Shown here piece by piece: positions 57,568-64,000 of a DNA stretch of 64,000 bases. The DNA comes from Arion vulgaris (Eukaryota; Mollusca; Gastropoda; Stylommatophora; Arionidae): assembly GCA_020796225.1 (NCBI GenBank), contig CM036768.1, forward strand, positions 43,019,396 to 43,083,395. Direction: 5' to 3'. The notes under the pieces were generated by a model, which saw only the letters and a list, made by a program, of their open reading frames with translations, made no database searches and had not been told where the DNA came from. The first letter of the stretch is position 1. Every line of letters starts with the position of its first letter. Made by a program: the position numbers and the translations under genes.

Positions 57568-57784
57568 TCCTTGTAGCATCCATGTGGACATAAGGCAGAT
57601 ACAGAACATGTCCCCTCAGTTCGTCTCAATACATTACATATATTGGCTGGCCTTTCGTTTTTCCCCACCAAGAATGTCCCCAGCAGGCAAGTTCTATCAC
57701 GGTCCTGGGTGTCAAGAGACACACCGTCGTGGGCGTATAGGTTATCCCGTGGATTTTCAATCTGCACTTTACCATTAACAGTTG

Positions 57785-58345
57785 TTCCGTCCTATATTAA
57801 TTCATTATTGAACATTTTTCCATCCGCTACAACTTCATTATTGAAAATTCTTCCGTTCTTTACTACTTCGTCATTGACAGTTCTTCCATCCTTTACAACT
57901 TCATCATTGACAGATGTTCCATCCTCTACAACTTCATCATTGACAGTAGTTACATCCTCTACAACTTCATCATTGACAGTAGTTACATCCTCTACTACTT
58001 CATCATTGACAGTAGTTACATCCTCTACAACTTCATCATTGACAGTAGTTACATCCTCTACTACTTCATCATTGACAGTAGTTACATCCTCTACAACTTC
58101 ATCATTGACAGTAGTTACATCCTCTACCACTTCATCATTGACAGATGTTCCATCCTCTACTACATCATCATTGACAGTAGTTACATCCTCTACCACTTCA
58201 TGATTGACAGTAGTTACATCCTCTACAACTTCATCATTGACAGTAGTTACACCATCTACCACTTCATCATTGACAGTTGTTCCGTGATCTACCACCTCAT
58301 TTTTGACAACGTATCGGTCCTCTTCCATTGCGACGTCCAGATCGT
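57785..58345. repeat. 33-bp minisatellite open on both strands
   Basis: The unit is TCCTCTACAACTTCATCATT + GACAGTAGTTACA (33 bp = 11 codons). It reads SSTTSSLTVVT on the plus strand (in 57643-58203) and DEVVEDVTTVN on the minus strand (57792-58328). Substitutions at several positions keep both frames open. No promoter, splice site or unique flanking domain supports a gene. Confidence 0.92.
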
Positions 58346-58371
58346 CTTCAACAGTTTAATATTTACTGCTT

Positions 58372-58960
58372 ATGTTTCTGCAGCTGTTTCTTTTTTCTGT
58401 TTCTGTATCTGTGCATGTAGCTGTTACTGTCTCTGTTTATGCAGATGTGTCTGTATCTGTGTATGTAGCTGTTACTGTCTCTGTTTATGCAGATGTGTCT
58501 GTATCTGTGTATGTAGCTGTTACTGTCTCTGTTTATGCAGATGTGTCTGTATCTGTGTATGTAGCTGTTAATGTCTCTGTTTATGCAGATGTGTCTGTAT
58601 CTGTGTATGTAGCTGTTACTGTCTCTGTTTATGCAGCTGTGTCTGTATCTGTGTATGTAGCTGTTACTGTCTCTGTTTCTGCAGCTATTTCTGTACCTGT
58701 GTATGTAACTGTTACTGTCTCTGTTTCTGCAGCTGTGTCTGTCTCTGTCTCTTTTTCTGTCTTCTCCATGTGTTTCTACAGTTACTTCTGCCTATGTTTC
58801 TGTCTCTGTTTCTGCAGCTAATTTTGTCTCTGTTTTTACAACCGTTTCTGCCTATGTTTTCCGTTGATGTTTCTAACTTTGTTCTCTGTATCTACAAATA
58901 TTTATGTCTTTGTTACTGCAGATATTTCTATCACTGTTTCTACAACTGTTTCTGCCTCTG
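58372..58960. repeat. 48-bp minisatellite built on CTGT(T/A)TCT-like hexamers
   Basis: The higher-order unit is GTAGCTGTTACTGTCTCTGT + TTATGCAGATGTGTCTGTAT + CTGTGTAT (48 bp) in the first half; it then degrades into simpler (TCTGTT)n with CTGCAG. The plus-strand Val/Ser/Tyr ORFs (58200-58571 and 58372-58821) are artefacts. Confidence 0.92.
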
Positions 58961-59844
58961 CGTTTGTCTAAGTTTCTGCAACTTGTTTTGCAACATGCAC
59001 TGTGAAGAGACAGTGATTATATTCTTGACAAACATAGAAACCGCACGTGGGGTCTTCATAGTATCTCTACGTTCTAAATGCAATCACAGACCTACAATGC
59101 AAGTTGTCATGAAGTTTGCATTAACTGCTTAAAACAATTCATATCTGGTAAATTGCAGAAAGATGAACTTTTCTATTGTGTGGAAAAGAACAATTTCAAG
59201 GCCTCTAAAAACTCTTCATATGACAAATGACATGCGAGAGACTGCTGCTTGAACGACTTGAATATTACAACGTTACAATACTGTGATTTGTCAGACAGCC
59301 ACAACTACAACAACAGACTTGACGAATATTACAACGTTACAATACTGTGGTTTGTCAGACACCAACAACTACAACAGCAGAATAGATTATATCAAATTCA
59401 GTAATATATACAGCACCTAAGTGCTACAAACATTCACTACCCATACTCTCCAATATTTCCAGATCCACGTCGAATTCATCATCAGTCATCTACACATCAC
59501 CACGTTTATTCAACCAAAGTAATATATATATATTACATGAATAGAGTGAACCATCCTCTCACTCGCCTTATATTACAAAAATAAAAATAAATCATCAATA
59601 GTTTCATTGCACAAGCAGTTTTCATTGTTTTAATTTACCACCAAACTCACTCTGACGATCATCTTTATATTCAGTTCAAGAAAGTTGCAACGGAAGAAAT
59701 ACAAGAATTAAAAGCATTCGATTGTTTCATGAATATTGTCTATATTGTTGTCACTTCCGTACCATGTGTTACAGCCGCAACACAGTGAAGAATTTGCACG
59801 TTTTGCAAGAACTATTATACATTAAGTCTTAGATAATCTGAATT
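58961..59844. other. No recognised gene; one local duplication
   Basis: GAATATTACAACGTTACAAT + ACTGTG/ATTTGTCAGACA is duplicated at about 59260-59370. The rest is AT-rich intron-like sequence. Confidence 0.5.
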
Positions 59845-60300
59845 ATATGGTCACAATAATATGGTCACCAGTAAAGACTAAAAGAAAAATTATAAATGCA
59901 ATCTTTATACCAACACTGTGCTACCAGTGCCAACCATGGACACTGACAAAAGAACAAGAAATGAAAATTACCACACGCGAAATGAGATGCTTGAGGAAAG
60001 CAGTAAATAAAACAAGAAGAGACCATATAAGAAATGAGGAAATTAGAAGAACAATCGGAACAACACCTGCTGTTAGATTTATTGAAAAACAGAGACTCAA
60101 ATGGTTTGGTCACTTGGTCAGAATGAACCCGAATACACCAGTTGCAAGAGCGTACAACCTGAAAATGGAATTATCAAGAGGAAGGGGCAGACCAAGAAAA
60201 GATGGGTTGATGGAGTTACAGACATCTTAAAACTCCACATTACCACAACATATCAAGCGACCGAGCGTGCATTATCTCGAAAACCGATCATCAGTTAAAC
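59845..60300 (+). pseudogene. LINE-8, 5'-truncated C-terminal fragment
   Basis: It encodes NAIFIPTLCYQCQPWTLTKE, EMRCLRKAVNKTRRDHIRNE and RLKWFGHLVRMNPNTPVARA. Then, after one frameshift near 60190, RGRPRKRWVDGVTDIL follows. This is the 'P.L.YG.E.WTL ... R.KI.N..I ... LRWFGH..RM' region of RTE-like elements. A purine-rich stretch follows at 60320-60355. I could not find target duplications. Confidence 0.82.
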
Positions 60301-60974
60301 CTGCTACGCCTAGCGGTAAAAAAGCAGAGAAGGACAAAAGAAAGAAAAGAAGAATAATGCCCTTTCTGAATTATTTTGAGAATTTTGACTTCATTAATTT
60401 AGTCCAAAGACAAGGCCAATGATAAATGTATCCTCTATGTGGACCATGTTCTTTTATTGTTTTAGTCCACGACAAAGTTGAGTTGAGCTAGTTTGACTTT
60501 GAAGTTGTAAGAAACATGGTGATAAATTGACCTGGTTGACAATTGTTGTCCTGTTCTTCGTGAAAATAAAAGTTTGCAATTATCTCTAAAATTTAGTTAT
60601 CTTCTCAAAAGTTTGCATGAATTTTACGTCTTGGACTTCACTATTAATAATGGTTAACTCACATAGAATTTAATCACACCTGCATGTCCTCTAAATGATC
60701 GATTATTGACAATTAGTTATTTGTATCTGTTCATAACTTCAAGCACATAGTTGAACAAACGAATCAGATAAAGTGTAATTCATAGATAATAGATGACAGA
60801 TTTGCAAGGAGATTTCAATTGAATATGATCCTAATTTAATCGACTCTGAGAAGTCATCTTAGCTCTTGAGCTGCTATAGTTGAGTTCGATATAATAACTG
60901 GGGGACATCTAAAGCAAATAAATGGTGCTTCGTTTACTTGACCAGTTTCAACTGGATTCTATGAGATTACTAAA
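60301..60974. other. No recognised feature
   Basis: AT-rich intronic sequence. I see no motif, repeat or ORF worth calling. Confidence 0.5.
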
Positions 60975-61135
60975 ATGATCATCATTATTATTGTTATCAT
61001 CATCATCGTTATCATCTTCTTCATCGTTATCATCATTATCACCATCACCATCATCATCATCACCATCACCATCATCACCATCATCATCATCATCATCATC
61101 ATTATTGTTATTACTATAATAGTTATCACTTTGTC
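60975..61135. repeat. (ATC/ATT)n microsatellite
   Basis: Trinucleotide runs of ATC with ATT and ACC variants. The Ile- and Met-rich ORFs on the two strands are artefacts. Confidence 0.97.
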
Positions 61136-61570
61136 CACACCGATATCAATTCTGGAAAGCCGCAGTCTGGCGAAATTCATTAGAAAAGAATAAAAAATAA
61201 GATTCATACCAAAATATATTCACCATCTTCAAGATTACATCGGGGAGCCAGGGATCAATTAATCTGAATGAAGATGAATATTATTGCTTTAGTTTCCATA
61301 GACAACACGCCTTGATGTAACCAAAAGACTCGCTTCTATGTGGTAATGGTTAGGTTTCATATTATAATCTCTTGAATTCATTATACAAGTTGCTCTCTGA
61401 AGGGCACCAATCAAATAAGAGATTACACTGCATACTTAATGTTTGATTTTTCTATTTCTAAATGTTACCCTTGTTATTTCAGTTTAGTCATTCTGATATT
61501 ATTGCGAATCTAGTCAAAATATGGACTATAAATTATGTTTTTAAAATTTATCTATGTCTTTTATATTCAG

Positions 61571-61753
61571 CTAAAACCACCATCTTTTACTTTGCCATCG
61601 GGAAAGTATAGGGGAAATAAATTGAACAATTTAGCACTTCAGGCTTTCGAGAAAAAAATTTATTCTGATGCTGAAAGATTTGGATTGAACGACCCAGAGA
61701 GAGGAAAAAGAGATGCACTAGAAATTGTTGAAGTTGAAACACAAATAGTTAAG
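61571..61753 (+). CDS. M13 metallopeptidase exon downstream of GGWP exon
   Basis: 183 bases (61 codons, phase 0 at both ends) from acceptor TTTTATATTCAG to donor GTACGA. It encodes LKPPSFTLPSGKYRGNKLNN, LALQAFEKKIYSDAERFGLN and DPERGKRDALEIVEVETQIVK. M13 proteins have here '..p.l.LPsrdyY......Y...i...a.llG......a..il.fE..lAki', and the match in order and spacing is good. It joins THVLS of the previous exon directly. Later exons with NAFY, HEXXH and the distal zinc ligand are not seen before 64000. The weak donor and the substitution of the usual DYY by GKY are small oddities. Confidence 0.82.
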
Positions 61754-61814
61754 GTACGATGTTATTTTATCATTTGTTCAATTCATAAAGTATTTAATAG
61801 ATTTGTTTTTTTCT

Positions 61815-62035
61815 TCTCAAGACATCACAAAATGAGTTTATTAACTATATCTAAACCTGATGTCAGTGAGAAATCTTCCATTTTATGTGTGTTATATTAC
61901 ATTATATTATATGAAAGACATTACTAAATCAGTCTATAAATTAACTGTATCTAAATCTGGTGTCAGTGACAAATCTTCGACATTATGTATTTTATATTAA
62001 AGACATCACTAAATCATTCTGCTAACATTATGTGT
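61815..62035. repeat. ~115-bp tandem duplication in intron
   Basis: ACTATATCTAAACCTGATGT, CAGTGAGAAATCTTC and AAGACATTACTAAATCA each recur once, at slightly different divergence, downstream of the third visible exon. Confidence 0.75.
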
Positions 62036-63109
62036 TTGTGTGCAGGTGAACAATTTTCCAGTAGATTTATCGACAGAAAATGTGCTTGTACATGTTTTAT
62101 ATTTCCTTGCCGTTTTAATTTCTTCCTTATTTCTCAAAATTCTAACAGTCTATTTCTCTTTATTTCATCAATGACTTATTGTTGATTGTATATTTTGTGT
62201 GTGCGTACTTTGTAATAAACATTTATTGTAAACATTTAACTTGCAACTATATATGTTGTCACAGCATCAGACAATATATTTATATATGTATTCATGAAAT
62301 ACTCTATATCAGGACTGTCCCAAAGTGATGCCGAGGGCGCCATGACGTCAACGTTATGAATTTCTAGCGCCCCAAGTTACTCCGCTGGCTTCAACATTAA
62401 TCTGGACTGTGGAAGAAAAAAGTATTTCTGAATAACAGAATGTTTCCTTTTCTAATCACATCACTCGCGAGAACAATGTCTTCTCTCTATTGCAATCTTG
62501 TTTTCTGTTGTAACCATTCTACTGTCACTAATCTCATCCTTTGTTTTGATACTGAACAAAGTGAAGAAGTGGATAGACACGAGCAGAAACTATGCACTCA
62601 TGGTGGGCGACACTGAAATTGTACACTCGCTGGCGACGGTTTTGCACAGACCGATAAACTATGTCCCGGGAGTGGCTTAATGTGCGCGCGTGTACCATAT
62701 ACTGATATTTGTAAAAAAACTAAACTATTTCTGTACTTTGCCAATTGTATTGTTTTAAGAGCGCTGATCCCTTCCACTGTAGCTCGACTTAGGTAAGAGC
62801 TAGAGTTCTAAAATTTGAAAACTTGACTTTATTTTTTACTAATCCCGGTTGAACAGCTTTATTAATTCTTTTTTTTGTGTGCAATCAACGGTTAAGACAT
62901 TTTGCTCGGGTACGAAACGGACTAAAACTCATTTTTTTTTAAAAATGCGACGTCATTTTCATAAGAGTACGTAAAAAACCAAGCAAAGATCAAAACCTTT
63001 ATACAAATACAATAAATACGGAGATATTTACAACTGATAAAACATAATTGATGGCAAATTTATGTGTCACCGGTCACAAAATAGAAAGAGTAGAAGTCAT
63101 AGGCGCATA
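62036..63109. other. No recognised gene; GC-richer patch at 62310-62690
   Basis: The patch around GATGCCGAGGGCGCCATGAC and GTGGGCGACACTGAAATTGT has a base composition unlike the AT-rich flanks, which suggests an inserted relic. I do not recognise it. No M13 exon is visible here. Confidence 0.35.
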
Positions 63110-64000
63110 GGGACACCGCCGTGCCAGGGTTACTGAGTTGGCACTAATCAAGTTCCTACCCCACCTTCACATGGTGACTCTGGAAATAGATATTGGTTCT
63201 TGTCTGGCTAAGCGTGTAAGGATCGAGGAAGAGCTACTCTTGTGTAGGTAGTGGTGCAGACGTGGTCACGTTGGTTGGGATCCGCTCACAACACAGATGA
63301 GTGGAATCCCAGAGTGACTATTAAATCACGTCTCTCCCGGCCGATGGTGAAAGCTGAATATAAAGGTATGAGCTGTGCATCTAGAGAGGAGACATAGGCC
63401 CGTGGGGCGAGACTCGGAGTTCTGAGGTGGGGGCCCGAATTGAGATGCGAGGGGCATCAGAGAAGAGACGGGGGACAAAACGTGGGCCCGGGGGTAGGGG
63501 TTTGATTTGAGTTGCACGTGGGCCCACATATGACAAAACTTGGAACCCTGAGGTTGGGGCCCGGACTGAGCTCCTGGATCGGACAGTCTAGCGGCATTGT
63601 GAATGTGAGCAGGGTGAGAACTGGTGGGCAGACACCAGGGCAGAGCGAACACGTATGCGGACGACGCACGGGTTGGGCCCACCGGAGTGGCAGATGTACA
63701 AGGTGCGGATGGTGGAACGAAGAAGGTGGGCAGGCGTGGGGGTGAGCAGACCATCCATATGTGCAGAAAAGACTGGAAAGCTCAGCAGAGGCTTGAATCC
63801 AGTGCTCGTTTTCGCTCGCAGGGACCAACTATTGCATTGTAGTTAGATTGGGGACAATCTAACTCTGGGAGTAAATCGTACACAAAGCTGGACGGCAGGT
63901 AAACTAAGTAGTTCAAAAAAAAGACCGTTAACCAACGCAGATGACGCCTAACAACCCGAAAGGGTAGGTTGTCTAAGGAAACTACCTAAAAGAAAATAGC
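63110..64000 (+). mobile_element. (GA)n-tailed repeat family, copy e, runs off window
   Basis: Starts near GCCGTGCCAGGGTTACTGAG and TACCCCACCTTCACATGGTG, which align to 22215-22260 and to the reverse complement of 34255-34320. It carries CACCAGGGCAGAGC (63636-63649), the GATTGGGGACAATCTAAC / GCTGGACGGCAGG module and GTCTAAGGAAACTACC at the edge. It shows that copies reach at least 0.9 kb before the tail. Confidence 0.65.

Noticed and set aside
58372..58821. Val/Ser/Tyr-rich ORF suggestive of a repetitive structural protein
   Set aside because: 48-bp minisatellite degrading into (TCTGTT)n; no signal peptide or unique domain attached.
60959..61207. Met/Ile-rich ORFs on both strands
   Set aside because: Translation of an (ATC)n microsatellite.
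62047..62185. Candidate next M13 exon after TGTTTGTGTGCAG
   Set aside because: In phase 0 the translation becomes hydrophobic and does not match the expected M13 region; no suitable donor.

Overview
The window is a eukaryotic, almost certainly metazoan, AT-rich piece of genome. Three plus-strand exons with matching splice phases encode part of an M13 (neprilysin/ECE-type) zinc metallopeptidase. Nearly everything else is transposable elements and tandem repeats. The element mix (RTE-like and Nimb/I-like LINEs, a Penelope-like element, a Helitron, pogo/Tigger, LTR elements, tRNA-derived SINEs, many minisatellites) suits a repeat-rich invertebrate; I cannot name the species from the sequence.

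Layout. 1-8.4 kb: a (GATA)n array split by a 6.1 kb minus-strand LTR element. 8.6-19.1 kb: one near-full-length minus-strand RTE-like LINE, cut first by plus-strand LINE material (11-bp target duplication) and then by a 4.7 kb Helitron (exact A/T insertion). 19.4-22.2 kb: four minisatellites. 22.2-24.2 kb: copies of an unrecognised repeat family with a (GA)n tail. 24.3-31.1 kb: a minus-strand LINE with a C-terminal RNase H-type region, cut by a 3.1 kb plus-strand LINE (12-bp duplication). 31.2-32.8 kb: a Penelope-like element. 32.9-34.8 kb: another (GA)n-family copy and the second part of a minisatellite containing a SINE. 35.2-38.2 kb: a decayed minus-strand LINE. 39.3-44.3 kb: two 34-bp minisatellites, the second interrupted by two LTR-like insertions. 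45.3 kb to the end: the M13 gene region, with introns of 8.7 and 7.3 kb filled by an LTR-like element, a minus-strand LINE (itself holding a (GA)n-family copy and a piggyBac-like insert), a pogo/Tigger transposon (holding an LTR-like element and a truncated LINE), further LINE pieces, a SINE and several minisatellites.

The most solid result is a relative insertion history: six insertions have target duplications or target sites I could match base by base, and in most of them removing the insert restores the interrupted reading frame. No element looks intact, and the peptidase is the only gene for which I see evidence of a host function. No CRISPR, rRNA, functional tRNA gene or bacterial-type operon is present.
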